DNA from: Devosia beringensis | GTDB lineage: Bacteria; Pseudomonadota; Alphaproteobacteria; Rhizobiales; Devosiaceae | DNA length: 64,000 nucleotides | Direction of reading: 5' to 3' | Assembly: GCF_014926585.1 (NCBI RefSeq) | Contig: NZ_CP045422.1 | Span: forward strand, 3,812,001 to 3,876,000 | Part shown: positions 1-9,100 of the stretch, in pieces | How positions within the stretch are numbered: the stretch's first letter is position 1 | How the letters are laid out: each line of letters starts with the position of its first letter | Notes under the pieces: generated by a model | Told to the model about the DNA's origin: nothing | What the model saw: only the letters and a program-made list of their open reading frames with translations | The model's database searches: none | Made by a program: the position numbers and the translations under genes

Positions 1-120
1 CTAGCGAGCCCGGCGTCCGGTAGCCTCGTGGCGACCTGCCGAACACCGCAAGGTGGCCGACAGGTCGGGAGGCAGGGCCTCACCCCTGGACAGGCTCGGG
101 GCGAGGCCTACTGAGAAATG

Positions 121-144
121 GGCCGCTCCACGAATGGGGCGGCC
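121..144 (-). terminator. Possible terminator hairpin after the ABC binding protein
   Basis: A 9-bp stem (GGCCGCTCC with GGGGCGGCC, one G-T pair) and 6-nt loop lies 6 bp beyond the stop codon of the binding-protein gene. The following tract on the minus strand (CATTTCT) is only weakly T-rich, so termination is inferred. Positions 1-120 hold no convincing gene. Confidence 0.4.
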
Positions 145-150
145 GCGCGA

Positions 151-1506
151 TCAGCACATCGGTACGGGTTCTGCCGGGCCGAGGTCCCCGCCGAAGATGG
201 CCGGATCATAGGCCACGGCTTCGCGATCGATTTCCTGCACGACGTTGAGCACGTCATACTCGCTGGTCGGGTTGTCATTGCCCTGCACGACGAGGACCGA
301 CTTGATGCACTGGTGGTCTTCGGCGCGGTAGAGGGTCGGACCATTGCCCATGCCGTCGAACTCGTGGCCTTCCAGCGCCTTGATCACTTCAGGCGGATAG
401 AAGGTACCGGCGCGCTCGCAGGCGTCGGCATAGAGCAGGGCCTGCACATAAGCCGTGTGGGCGGCCTGGGACGGCGGGGCGCCATAGGCGGCGCCGAAGG
501 ACTTGGTGAAGGCCTTGGTGCCTTCGTCCTGCAGGTTCCAGTGCCAGTTGGAGGTGCCGAAAATACCCTTGATGTTGGCACCGGCGCCCTTGGCCATCAG
601 TTCGGAGAACAGCGGCACGACGATCTGGAAGTCCTTGCCGTTGACCTGGCGGTCACGCATGCCGAACTGCACAGCCTGGGTCAGCGAGTTCACCATGTCA
701 TTGCCATAGTGGTTGAGGATCAGCACGTCCGCGCCCGAATTGAGCACCGGCGTCAGGAACTGGCTGAAATCGCCGGCGCCCAGGGGCGTGCGGACGGCTT
801 CGACAGTCTGCCAACCGAGCGCTTCGGTGGCGGCCTTCATAGATTCCTCCTGGGTCCAGCCCCAGGTATAGTCGGCCGTCAAGTGATAAGCGCGGCGGTC
901 GGCGCCGTATTCCTGGCCAAGCACCGGACCCAAGCCGATGCCGGACTGGTAGGCGTTGAAGAAGTGGCGGAAACCGTAGCGGCGCTTGTCCTTGCCGGTC
1001 GTGTCATTGGAGTGGGTGAGGCCCGCCATGAAGATGACGCCCAGTTCCTGGCAGAGGCCCTGCACCGCGATGGCTTCGCCCGAGGACGAGCCGCCGGTGA
1101 CCATGATGGCCCCGTCGCGTTCGATCATGCGGGTGGCGCCGGCACGGGCCACGTCGGACTTGGTCTGGCTGTCGGAGGTCACGAAGGCGACCTTCTTGCC
1201 CAGGATGCCATTGCCCTTGAGAGCGGTCGGGGTGAGGACGTTGATCAGCCCGCCATCGCCTTCGCCGTTGAGGTGCTGGATGGCCAGTTCGTAGGCCTTC
1301 TGCTCGTCGGCACCTTCTTCGGCATAGGCGCCGGTCAGCGGCAGGTTGAGGCCGAACGTCACCGTGTCACCGGTCGGGTTGTTGCAGAACTCCTGCGCCC
1401 ACGCGCCCCGGGTCAGGATCATGGGTGCAATACCAGTGCCGATAATGCCGGCCATGCCGGTCTGCAGCACTCGACGGCGGCTGAGGCCGCGCTTCAAAAG
1501 TGTCAT
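151..1506 (-). CDS. ABC transporter substrate-binding protein (Peripla_BP_6 type), Tat-exported
   Basis: Periplasmic ligand-binding protein of the branched-chain amino acid/amide family, 451 aa. The N-terminus carries a twin-arginine signal (SRRRVLQTG, then a hydrophobic stretch ending near AWAQ), so export as a folded protein is likely. The mature start (TVTFGLNLPLTGAYAEEG) is typical of this fold. The ATG at 1506 was chosen because a strong AGGAGG lies just upstream, although the frame stays open to 1584. No permease or ATPase is in the window; they may lie beyond the left edge. The ligand cannot be told from sequence: branched-chain amino acids, urea/amides or aromatic compounds are all possible. 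Confidence 0.88.
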   Translation of the reverse strand: MTLLKRGLSRRRVLQTGMAGIIGTGIAPMILTRGAWAQEFCNNPTGDTVTFGLNLPLTGAYAEEGADEQKAYELAIQHLNGEGDGGLINVLTPTALKGNGILGKKVAFVTSDSQTKSDVARAGATRMIERDGAIMVTGGSSSGEAIAVQGLCQELGVIFMAGLTHSNDTTGKDKRRYGFRHFFNAYQSGIGLGPVLGQEYGADRRAYHLTADYTWGWTQEESMKAATEALGWQTVEAVRTPLGAGDFSQFLTPVLNSGADVLILNHYGNDMVNSLTQAVQFGMRDRQVNGKDFQIVVPLFSELMAKGAGANIKGIFGTSNWHWNLQDEGTKAFTKSFGAAYGAPPSQAAHTAYVQALLYADACERAGTFYPPEVIKALEGHEFDGMGNGPTLYRAEDHQCIKSVLVVQGNDNPTSEYDVLNVVQEIDREAVAYDPAIFGGDLGPAEPVPMC

Positions 1507-1696
1507 TGATTTCCTCCTTTTGGCGCGGGGCAACTGATACTTAGCCAGCAGCTCACCGCAGGTAGAGTATTTCCCCATAAGCAAACGTCGGCAATAGGGC
1601 GTTGTAATTGCTAGGATAATCTGTCAATTATTGATCTGGAATTCGCCATCTTCTGTCACGTTGTTGACAGATGAGGCGAAAAACGAGGATCCGGCC

Positions 1697-3319
1697 ATGC
1701 GCGCACCGATCGGCTTCCGCATCAGCAACAGACGGAAATTGCTGCGCATTTCCCAAGCCAGCCTGGCGCGGCTGGTCGGCATTTCGCCCAGCTATCTCAA
1801 CCTGATCGAGAACAACAAACGCGATATCGGTGGGGCTCTGCTCAACCGCGTGGCCACGCAATTGCAGATCGATGTCGATGAACTTGCCGGGCGCACCGAG
1901 CAGAAACTGCTGCAGGACCTCGAAGAAGCTTTCGCCGATCCGGTGGTTGAGTCGCTGCCGTTCCGGCCCGAGGAACGGCGCGAACTGGTGGCGCAATATC
2001 CCGCCAGTGCCGCGGCGCTAGCCCGGCTACACCGTGCCTATACCGATGCCGTGTCCAATGCCGATGCCTATGCCGACCGGCTGCGCTCCGACCCGCTGCT
2101 CAGCCAGCTGCTGCACCAGATCCTTTCCGGCGTCACCGCTATCCGCTCCAGCGCGGAAATTCTCGAAGATGTCGCCGATCTCGACGAGGCCGAGCGGCGG
2201 CGTTTCCTGGGGGCCATCGGACGCGAAACGCTGGCGCTGACGGATGTGGCGCGCAACCTGATCGGCCAGTTCGACACCTCGAGCGAAATCAGCCGCAACG
2301 TATCGCCAGCGCGCGAGATCGACGATCTGATCATCGAGCGACAGAACCACTTTCCCATTCTCGAGGAAGCGGCGGACAGCTTGCGGGTCGAGATAGCCCG
2401 AGCCGGCCCGTTCAACATCGCCACCCTGGTCGCCGTGCTGGACGAGAAGTTCGGGGTGACCGTGGCCTTTGGCGGGCCGCCGGCCGAACCGGACTTTCCC
2501 GGCCAGTACCAGTTCGACGCTACTGGCCGCCGCCTGTGGTTCCAGGGCACGACGACGCTGGCCACACGGCAGTTCCAGCTGGCGCGCCTCTATGGTGAAC
2601 TGGCTGCGGCCGATGCGATCGGGCAGACGCTGCAGAGCGCGGTGCTGTCCACGCCGACGGCGCGGCGGCTGGCGTCGCGGGCGGTTGGCTCCTATCTGGC
2701 GGGCGCCATGGTGTTTCCCTATCAGCGGATGCTGGCCGATGCCGAGGCCAATGCCTATGACATCGACCATCTGCGCCAGGTCTACAATGCCAGCTTCGAG
2801 CAGGTCGCCCATCGGCTGGTGACCCTGCGCCGGCCGGGGCAGGAGGGCGTGCCCTTCGGCTTCCTGCGCTCCGATCCGGCCGGACGCCTCACCAAGCATT
2901 TTCCGCTGCCCGGCCTGCTGCTGCCCAATAGCGGCCATGCCTGCCCGCTCTGGGCTATTTACGGCGCTTTCCGTATGCCCGACGCGCCCTTGCGGCAGGT
3001 GGTGCGGTTTTCCGACGGCTCGCGCTACCTGTTCCTGGCCCGCACGGTGCAACGCCGGACCGCTGCCTTCCGCGAGCAGATCGTGGCGTCTTCGGTCATG
3101 CTGGCTTGTGACGTGCTGCATGCCGACCGGACCATCTATGCCTCGGGGCTCGATCTGGACGACTTGTCGGCCGACATTCCGGTAGGCCCCAGCTGCCGGC
3201 TGTGTACCCGCCGGGACTGCGCCAGCCGGCAGGAAGAGACGCTGTCGCCCGATGCCGGGGCGTCGCGAACCCGGGCGCCGCTGCTGCCGGCCGCATTTGC
3301 GCTTGGAGATCCGGCCTGA
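1697..3319 (+). CDS. ScfR-like short-chain fatty acyl-responsive XRE regulator
   Basis: Transcriptional regulator of 540 aa. Residues about 5-65 form an XRE helix-turn-helix (ISQASLARLVGISPSYLNLIE). The long remainder matches the organisation of ScfR/RamB-type regulators, with an IrrE-like middle region and a C-terminal domain with the cysteine cluster PSCRLCTRRDC, a likely metal or Fe-S site. The family controls acetate/propionate and glyoxylate-cycle genes in response to acyl-CoA. ATG 1697 is preferred to the frame opening at 1631 because GAGGA precedes it and the HTH begins directly. It heads a four-gene group with a receiver protein and a symporter-kinase, which supports a carboxylate-sensing role. 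Confidence 0.82.
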   Translation: MRAPIGFRISNRRKLLRISQASLARLVGISPSYLNLIENNKRDIGGALLNRVATQLQIDVDELAGRTEQKLLQDLEEAFADPVVESLPFRPEERRELVAQYPASAAALARLHRAYTDAVSNADAYADRLRSDPLLSQLLHQILSGVTAIRSSAEILEDVADLDEAERRRFLGAIGRETLALTDVARNLIGQFDTSSEISRNVSPAREIDDLIIERQNHFPILEEAADSLRVEIARAGPFNIATLVAVLDEKFGVTVAFGGPPAEPDFPGQYQFDATGRRLWFQGTTTLATRQFQLARLYGELAAADAIGQTLQSAVLSTPTARRLASRAVGSYLAGAMVFPYQRMLADAEANAYDIDHLRQVYNASFEQVAHRLVTLRRPGQEGVPFGFLRSDPAGRLTKHFPLPGLLLPNSGHACPLWAIYGAFRMPDAPLRQVVRFSDGSRYLFLARTVQRRTAAFREQIVASSVMLACDVLHADRTIYASGLDLDDLSADIPVGPSCRLCTRRDCASRQEETLSPDAGASRTRAPLLPAAFALGDPA

Positions 3320-3377
3320 TTGCGGTTAAGTGGACGGGCATTCGCGGAGGGGAGACCGCGTTTGACGAGGGGGAAAG

Positions 3378-3761
3378 TTGGCAGTCGACATACTCATTGC
3401 CGAGGACGAGCCGAGCATTCTGGAATCGCTCGATTTCATTCTGCGGCGCGCCGGCTACAGCATCGGGGCGGTGACCGACGGCGATGCCGTGCTTGACGCC
3501 GTTCGCCGCCTCAGCCCGCGCCTGCTGGTGCTCGATGTCATGCTGCCCAAGCGCAGCGGCTTTGACGTGCTCAAGCAGATCCGCGCCAATCTCGAGCTGC
3601 GGGACATGCCGGTGTTGATCCTGACCGCCAAGGGCCAGCAGCAGGACCGCCGCACCGCCGAGGAACTGGGTGCCGACGGCTTTGTGACCAAGCCCTATGC
3701 CAATGCCGAAGTGGTCGGCGCGGTGCGGCAATTGCTGGCTGGACATGGCGGAGCGGCGTAA
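3378..3761 (+). CDS. Single-domain response regulator (receiver only)
   Basis: A 127-aa CheY-like receiver with no output domain. It shows the acidic pocket (EDE near residues 9-11), the phospho-acceptor Asp in VLDVMLPKRSGFDVL, and the conserved Lys in TKPYANAEVV. The start is TTG at 3378, preceded by GAGGGGGAAAG; no in-frame ATG fits. It overlaps the next gene by 17 bp and sits before a symporter-histidine kinase, its obvious phosphodonor. With no DNA-binding domain it would act by protein contact, perhaps on the upstream ScfR-like regulator (inference). Confidence 0.88.
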   Translation: MAVDILIAEDEPSILESLDFILRRAGYSIGAVTDGDAVLDAVRRLSPRLLVLDVMLPKRSGFDVLKQIRANLELRDMPVLILTAKGQQQDRRTAEELGADGFVTKPYANAEVVGAVRQLLAGHGGAA

Positions 3762-3981
3762 ACTCATTGCCAGCATGCTGGTGCTGACGGTGAGCGGCGC
3801 GCTGCTGCTGGTGCCGCCGCTGGTCTATGTGTTCAATCAGCCGATCACCCATTTCGGCACGCCCCAGATCGTCATCTACCTGTTCGTGGTCTGGCTGCTG
3901 CTGATCATCGGCACGGCCGCGCTGAACCGCGGCCTGCCGCCCGATAGCGCCAATCCGGCCAACGGGGCGGAGGGCGACTGA
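3745..3981 (+). CDS. Small two-helix membrane protein
   Basis: A 78-aa protein with two predicted membrane helices (residues about 8-28 and 40-58) and a short acidic tail. The start ATG at 3745 lies inside the 3' end of the receiver gene, and the stop overlaps the next start (TGATG), so it is translationally coupled on both sides. Its size and place before a sodium:solute symporter-type protein resemble the small DUF4212-like subunits that accompany such symporters, but the family could not be confirmed by eye. A role as a partner of the kinase's membrane domain is inferred. Confidence 0.75.
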   Translation: MAERRKLIASMLVLTVSGALLLVPPLVYVFNQPITHFGTPQIVIYLFVVWLLLIIGTAALNRGLPPDSANPANGAEGD

Positions 3982-6683
3982 TGCTGTCAGCCGATTTCGT
4001 CATCGCCACCGCTGTCGGCTATGTCGGGCTGCTGTTCGTGCTCGCCTTTTTCGGCGACCGCAGGGCGCGCGCCAATACCAAGTCGTTCCTGCATTCGCCG
4101 GCAGTCTATACGCTGTCGATTTCGGTCTATTGCACCAGCTGGACGTTCTACGGTGCCGTGGGCAATGCGGCCCGCTCGGGCCTTGAATTCCTCACTATCT
4201 ATCTCGGACCGACGCTGGTCTTTGTCGGCTGGTGGTTCCTGCTGCGGCGACTGGTGCGCATCAGCCACAACCAGCGCATCACCTCGCTGGCCGACCTGCT
4301 GTCCTCGCGCTTCGGCAAGTCCAACCGGTTGGCCGTGCTGGTCACCTGCATCGCCGTGATCGGCATCGCGCCCTATATCGCGCTGCAGCTCAAGGCCGTG
4401 ACCTCCTCGATCCAGACGGTGGCCGGCGCCTCCGAATTCGGCCAAGGGAGCCTGGCCGGCATTGACGATGTGGGCCTGGCCTTTGGCGTTGCGGCCGCCA
4501 TGGCGGTGTTCACCATCCTGTTCGGCACCCGCCATGTCGATGCCAAGGAGCAGCATCACGGCGTGGTCGCGGCCATTGCCTTCGAGGCAGTGGTCAAGCT
4601 GGCCGCGCTGCTGGCCGTGGGCATTTTCGTGGTCTATGCCGGGGGCGGGCTTGAGCCGATCTTCACCCGGGCCAGCGAGATGGGCGTGGGGCTGCAGCCC
4701 GACAAGGGCTTTGACGATCGCTGGCTGACGACGCTGGCACTGTCGGTGGCGGCGATCGTCTGCCTGCCGCGGCAGTTCCAGGTGACGGTGGTGGAGAATT
4801 CGGACGAAAACCACCTGCGCGTCGCCAGCTGGGCCTTCCCCGCCTATATGCTGCTGATGAGCCTGTTCATCCTGCCCATCGCCATGTTCGGGCTCATCAC
4901 GCTGCCCGCCGGCTCCAATCCCGACATGTTCGCGCTGACGCTGCCCATGGCCTTCGGGCAGGATGCGCTGGCGCTGTTTGCCTTTATCGGCGGCTTCTCC
5001 TCGGCCACCTCGATGATCATCCTGGAATCCATCGCGCTGTCGATCATGGTGTCCAACCATATCGTCATGCCGCTGGTGCTGCGCTTCAGCTCGGGCCAGG
5101 GCAGTGGCGACGGGCAGGGGGTCAGCCACCTGCTGCTGGTGGCGCGCCGCTTTTCCATCGTGCTGATCCTGTCGCTGGGCTTCTTCTACTTTTTCTTCAC
5201 CCGCGACTCGGACGCGCTGGCGCCGATCGGGCTGATTTCCTTTACCGCTATCGCCCAGTTCTTTCCGGCGGTGCTGGCGGCGCTGTTCTGGCGCGACGCC
5301 TCGCTGCGGGCGGCGACTGCGGCCATTGCCGTGGGCTTTGTGGTCTGGGTCTGGTGCAGCTTCCTTCCCTCGTTCGAATCCGTGTCGCCAGCGGTAGCCA
5401 CGCTGATGCGTGAGGGGCCCTGGGGCATTGCCTGGCTGCGGCCGGAAGCGCTGTTCGGGTTCGACGGGCTCGACCCGCTGAGCCACGCCGCCTTCTGGAG
5501 CCTGACGCTCAATGTGGTTACGCTGACCGTGGTATCGCTGCTGACGAAGCAGTCGAGCCTGGAACGGATCCAGGCGACGCTGTTCGTCGACGTGTTCAAG
5601 CGCGGCCATACGGCCCAGGGCAATTTCGTGCGCGGCTCCGCCACGGCCAATGATCTGTTCTTCGTGGCCGAGCGGGTGCTGGGCGAGCGGCGTGCGGCGG
5701 CGCTGTTCGAGACGGCGGCGCGCGATATCGGCGTCGAGCCTGACCAGCTCGAGCCGTCCTCGAAGTTCATCGGCGAACTCGAGCGCGAGCTGGCCGGTTC
5801 GATCGGGGCGGCCTCGGCTCATGTCATGCTGTCCAAGGTGGTGTCGGGCAGCGACGTGTCGCTCGAAGAGGTCATGCAGATGGCCGACGAGACCCAGCAG
5901 GTCATCGAATATTCCCAGCAGTTGGAAAAGACCTCGGCCGAACTGCGCTCCACAGCGCAAAAGCTTGAGGACGCCAATGTGCAACTGCGCGAACTGGACA
6001 GCCAAAAGGACGAGTTCCTCAGCCAGGTGAGCCACGAGGTGCGCACGCCGATGACCTCGATCCGCTCGTTCTCGGAAATCCTACTCGAGCCGGAGGGGCT
6101 GGATGCGGCGACGCGGCAGCATTTCGTTTCGACCATCCACCAGGAGAGCCTGCGGCTGACCAAGCTGCTCGACGAAATCCTCGACCTGTCGGCGCTTGAG
6201 CGGGGCGAACGGGCCTGGGACAATGCGCCCATCGACGCGGAAAGCGCCCTCGACCGGGCACTGCGGGTCTGCGATGCGCTGCTGCGCGAGCGCGGCATGC
6301 GGGTGGAAATGGGCGACCGCGCCCAGGCCACCATGGTCGAGGGCGATGCCGACCGGCTGTGCCAGGTGTTCATCAACCTCGTCTCCAACGCGGTCAAATA
6401 CAACGACGCCGCCCATGGCGTGGTGCGGGTCACGTCATCGGTGCGGGCGGGCAGTTATATCGTCGATATTGCCGACAATGGCCCGGGCATTCCCAAGCGC
6501 GAACGCAAGCTGATCTTCGAGAAGTTCTCGCGCGGGGAACATGGCGCCAGCGACCAGAGCGGGGCCGGGCTGGGCCTGGCGATTTCGCGCCAGATCGTGG
6601 CGCGCATGAACGGCACGCTCGATCTGGTACAGGGCCCCTTGCCAGGGGCCTGCTTCCGCGTACGCCTGCCGGTGATCCGCTAA
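3981..6683 (+). CDS. Sodium:solute symporter-histidine kinase hybrid (CrbS-like)
   Basis: A 900-aa inner-membrane sensor kinase. About residues 1-500 form a multi-helix sodium:solute symporter-like domain (it contains TSWTFYGAVGNAARSG). A linker with a coiled-coil segment (residues about 640-680) leads to the HisKA H-box SHEVRTPM with phospho-acceptor His685, then the ATPase N-box NLVSNAVKYND, the DNGPGIP box and GAGLGLAISRQIV. Known CrbS-type proteins sense acetate or related carboxylates and control acetyl-CoA synthetase. The partner receiver is just upstream. Its last 4 bp overlap the convergent channel gene. Confidence 0.9.
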   Translation: MLSADFVIATAVGYVGLLFVLAFFGDRRARANTKSFLHSPAVYTLSISVYCTSWTFYGAVGNAARSGLEFLTIYLGPTLVFVGWWFLLRRLVRISHNQRITSLADLLSSRFGKSNRLAVLVTCIAVIGIAPYIALQLKAVTSSIQTVAGASEFGQGSLAGIDDVGLAFGVAAAMAVFTILFGTRHVDAKEQHHGVVAAIAFEAVVKLAALLAVGIFVVYAGGGLEPIFTRASEMGVGLQPDKGFDDRWLTTLALSVAAIVCLPRQFQVTVVENSDENHLRVASWAFPAYMLLMSLFILPIAMFGLITLPAGSNPDMFALTLPMAFGQDALALFAFIGGFSSATSMIILESIALSIMVSNHIVMPLVLRFSSGQGSGDGQGVSHLLLVARRFSIVLILSLGFFYFFFTRDSDALAPIGLISFTAIAQFFPAVLAALFWRDASLRAATAAIAVGFVVWVWCSFLPSFESVSPAVATLMREGPWGIAWLRPEALFGFDGLDPLSHAAFWSLTLNVVTLTVVSLLTKQSSLERIQATLFVDVFKRGHTAQGNFVRGSATANDLFFVAERVLGERRAAALFETAARDIGVEPDQLEPSSKFIGELERELAGSIGAASAHVMLSKVVSGSDVSLEEVMQMADETQQVIEYSQQLEKTSAELRSTAQKLEDANVQLRELDSQKDEFLSQVSHEVRTPMTSIRSFSEILLEPEGLDAATRQHFVSTIHQESLRLTKLLDEILDLSALERGERAWDNAPIDAESALDRALRVCDALLRERGMRVEMGDRAQATMVEGDADRLCQVFINLVSNAVKYNDAAHGVVRVTSSVRAGSYIVDIADNGPGIPKRERKLIFEKFSRGEHGASDQSGAGLGLAISRQIVARMNGTLDLVQGPLPGACFRVRLPVIR

Positions 6684-7501
6684 TAGTGGCCGGAATCGGG
6701 AATGTTGAGGATGTGCCCGCAGGCCTTGCAATGCACCGCGTCCGGATCATGGTTCTGCAGCCCGCATTCCGGGCAGGGGAAGTGCACCTTGTTGGGCCGG
6801 AAGATCGACTGAGCCAGTTTGACGAAGAGGGAAATGCCCACGATCATGATGGCGATCGACGCCAGCTTGCCGCCTGTTCCGGGCAGGGTGATGTCGCCAA
6901 AGCCCGTGGTGGTGACCGTGGCCACGGTGAAGTAAAGCGCATCGACATAGCCGGCAATGCTGTCGCCGCGGGGATTGGCAAAGGCGGTATAGACAAACCC
7001 GGTCACCACGAAGAGGAAGACCAGCAGGTTGATGACGGCCTGGATAGTCTCCTTGTGCTCCATCAAACCGCGCTTTTTCAGCGGGCGCCAGAAGGTGACG
7101 GAATGGGTGGTCGTCCATAGGCGCAGAATGCGCAGGAAGCCCAGGTTGAAGAAGTAGTTCGGGACCAGCAGCGTGACCAGAATGAAGATGTCGAGGATAA
7201 CCGGGATCTGCCTGGACCAACGGCCAATATCGGTGGAGGCCAGGGCCCTGGCCGTCAGGTCAACCGCCAGCAACAGGGCGATGGAATAGTCGATCCACAG
7301 GAAATTCTCGTTATCGCGCAGCAGCGGCGAGGCGATGAAAAACACGATGATGGCCAGATCCACCACCAGGACGGCGAACTGGAACCGCAGCGCCTTGGGT
7401 GTGTGGCTGTGATAGAGCAGTCGCAAATGGTGACGCAGCTGCATGAAGCGGCCGGTTTCGACCGTTTCGCTAGTCACCTTCTTGTCAGTCTCGCTACCCA
7501 T
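6680..7501 (-). CDS. Voltage-gated-type potassium channel with C-terminal zinc ribbon
   Basis: A 273-aa ion channel of the Kch/Kv type. It has about six membrane segments between residues 35 and 235, including an S4-like helix with spaced arginines (LRILRLW) and a pore loop with the selectivity filter TTTGFGDI. The C-terminus (about 248-273) carries two CxxC pairs, CPEC and CKAC, that form a zinc-ribbon-like module instead of the usual RCK domain. ATG 7501 begins the whole frame. It overlaps the sensor-kinase gene by 4 bp in convergent orientation. Confidence 0.85.
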   Translation of the reverse strand: MGSETDKKVTSETVETGRFMQLRHHLRLLYHSHTPKALRFQFAVLVVDLAIIVFFIASPLLRDNENFLWIDYSIALLLAVDLTARALASTDIGRWSRQIPVILDIFILVTLLVPNYFFNLGFLRILRLWTTTHSVTFWRPLKKRGLMEHKETIQAVINLLVFLFVVTGFVYTAFANPRGDSIAGYVDALYFTVATVTTTGFGDITLPGTGGKLASIAIMIVGISLFVKLAQSIFRPNKVHFPCPECGLQNHDPDAVHCKACGHILNIPDSGHY

Positions 7502-7581
7502 GCCCTACCCACTTGTCAGCCCGACTTCGCAGGCGCATGTGACTGTTCCCTGTCATGTCGCCACAATCAAGGTACCTCTCG

Positions 7582-8082
7582 ATGACGATCGCCATATATG
7601 ACCTGACCGTGCCGGTTTATACCCGCATGCTGACCAATCTGCTGACCATCATGGACAAGGCCGAGGCCAATGCCGCCGAGCGCAAGTTCGACACGGCCGT
7701 GCTGGCCAGTGCGCGGCTGTCGCCGGACATGATTCCGTTTCGCGGCCAGATCATGATTGCCACCGATCACGTCAAGGGCAGCGTTTCCCGGCTGGCCGGG
7801 CGCGAAGTGCCGTCCTGGCCCGATACCGAACAGACCTTTGACGAGCTGCGCGCGCGCATCCGCAAGGCACTCGACCTGCTGGCCACGATCAAGCCGGCCG
7901 ATCTCGAGGGCAGCGAAGCCCGCGACGTCACGCTCAAGCTGGGCGGCAATGACGTGCAGGAAAACGGGCTGGTCTACCTGACCCAGCGCGCCCTGCCGAA
8001 CTTCTATTTCCACATCACCACGGCCTACGCCATCCTGCGCGCAAATGGCGCGCCGATCGGCAAGCGCGACTATATCGGCTGA
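7582..8082 (+). CDS. DUF1993 family protein
   Basis: A 166-aa soluble protein. The opening MTIAIYDLTVPVYTRMLTNL and the region around the HVKGSVSRLAG segment match the DUF1993 family, a DinB-like four-helix group of unknown function. The frame is open from 7555, but ATG 7582 gives the family's usual start and has AAGG upstream. It is divergent from the potassium channel gene, with an 80-bp gap holding both promoters. Its substrate and role are not known. Confidence 0.8.
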   Translation: MTIAIYDLTVPVYTRMLTNLLTIMDKAEANAAERKFDTAVLASARLSPDMIPFRGQIMIATDHVKGSVSRLAGREVPSWPDTEQTFDELRARIRKALDLLATIKPADLEGSEARDVTLKLGGNDVQENGLVYLTQRALPNFYFHITTAYAILRANGAPIGKRDYIG

Positions 8083-8100
8083 GACGACGGACCGGCGAGA

Positions 8101-8130
8101 GCCGCACTGCCGCCCTGGCGGCGGTGCGGC
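8101..8130 (+). terminator. Long GC hairpin after the DUF1993 gene
   Basis: A 14-bp stem with a 2-nt loop starts 18 bp after the DUF1993 stop. There is little T-tract after it, so it may be a terminator, an mRNA stabiliser or simply a palindrome. Confidence 0.4.
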
Positions 8131-8236
8131 CCGCTTTGGCCGGTGCTGGAAAAAGCGGCACGCAGTGTTGCCCATCGCCGGCGCAACCGCTATTTGCACC
8201 GACCAAGGTCCGTTCCGGCCCGAGCATGAGGCAGCA

Positions 8237-8980
8237 ATGAAACTGGCATTCGTCATACCCGCCTATAATGAAGAGGCGCTGATCGGCAAATGCCTGGAAT
8301 CGGTGGTGGCAGAAGTTGCCCGCAGCGGCACGGACGCCCGGATCATCGTGGTCAACAATGCCTCGACCGACCGCACCGGCGAGATTGCCCGCAGTTTCCC
8401 GACGGTGCAGGTGGTCGACGAGCCCAAGAAGGGCCTGGTCAATGCGCGCGATGCCGGCTTTGCCGCCACCGAGGGCTTTGACCTGGTGGCCAATATCGAC
8501 AGCGACACCATCGTGCCGGCCGGCTGGCTCGACACGGTGTTTGCCGAATTTGCCCGCGATCCCAAGCTGGTCTGCCTAAGCGGCCCCTATGTCTATTACG
8601 ACATGAGCGCCTGGAACCGGTTCCTGGTGAACATGTTCTATGGCCTGACCTGGCTGATCTATGTGCTCAACCGCTATATCCTGCGCGTGGGTTCGGTAGT
8701 GCAGGGCGGCAATTTCATCTTCAAGCGCGACGCCTGGGAGAAGGTGGGCGGCTATGACCGCTCGATAGAGTTCTTCGGCGAGGATACCGACGTCGCCGTT
8801 CGCCTGTCCAAGGTGGGCGCGGTGAAATGGACCTTCGGGCTCAAGATGATGACCTCGGGCCGCCGCCTCGAAAAGGAAGGCGTGTTCCGCACCGCCGGCA
8901 CCTATACGCTGAACTTCTTCTGGGTCACGTTCCGCGGCAAGCCGGCCACCAAGGCCTACACCGATATTCGTCCGGACTAG
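8237..8980 (+). CDS. Family 2 glycosyltransferase
   Basis: A 247-aa GT-A fold glycosyltransferase. The start MKLAFVIPAYNEEALIG, the VVNNASTDRTGEIA segment and the metal-binding NIDSDT motif are typical of GT2 enzymes, and EDTDVAVRL fits the acidic catalytic region. A hydrophobic stretch near residues 132-155 (NMFYGLTWLIYVLNRYIL) suggests membrane association. ATG 8237 has GAGGCAG upstream; the longer frame from 8045 has no family similarity. No other polysaccharide gene is nearby, so donor and acceptor are unknown. Confidence 0.87.
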   Translation: MKLAFVIPAYNEEALIGKCLESVVAEVARSGTDARIIVVNNASTDRTGEIARSFPTVQVVDEPKKGLVNARDAGFAATEGFDLVANIDSDTIVPAGWLDTVFAEFARDPKLVCLSGPYVYYDMSAWNRFLVNMFYGLTWLIYVLNRYILRVGSVVQGGNFIFKRDAWEKVGGYDRSIEFFGEDTDVAVRLSKVGAVKWTFGLKMMTSGRRLEKEGVFRTAGTYTLNFFWVTFRGKPATKAYTDIRPD

Positions 8981-9100
8981 GCGCGGCGGGCCGTGGACTT
9001 TGGTCACCGCTCGTTAAGTTTCCCAAGCAGGACAGAATCAGCGAATGCTGATGTTGCGCTAGAGTAGCGCTGCCGCGCGGTGCGGTGGGGCGGATACATC

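Noticed and set aside
3987..6035. A 682-aa minus-strand frame opposite the sensor kinase
   Set aside because: GC-rich codon bias of the kinase leaves the opposite frame open; composition is Gln/His/Arg-rich and unlike any protein family.
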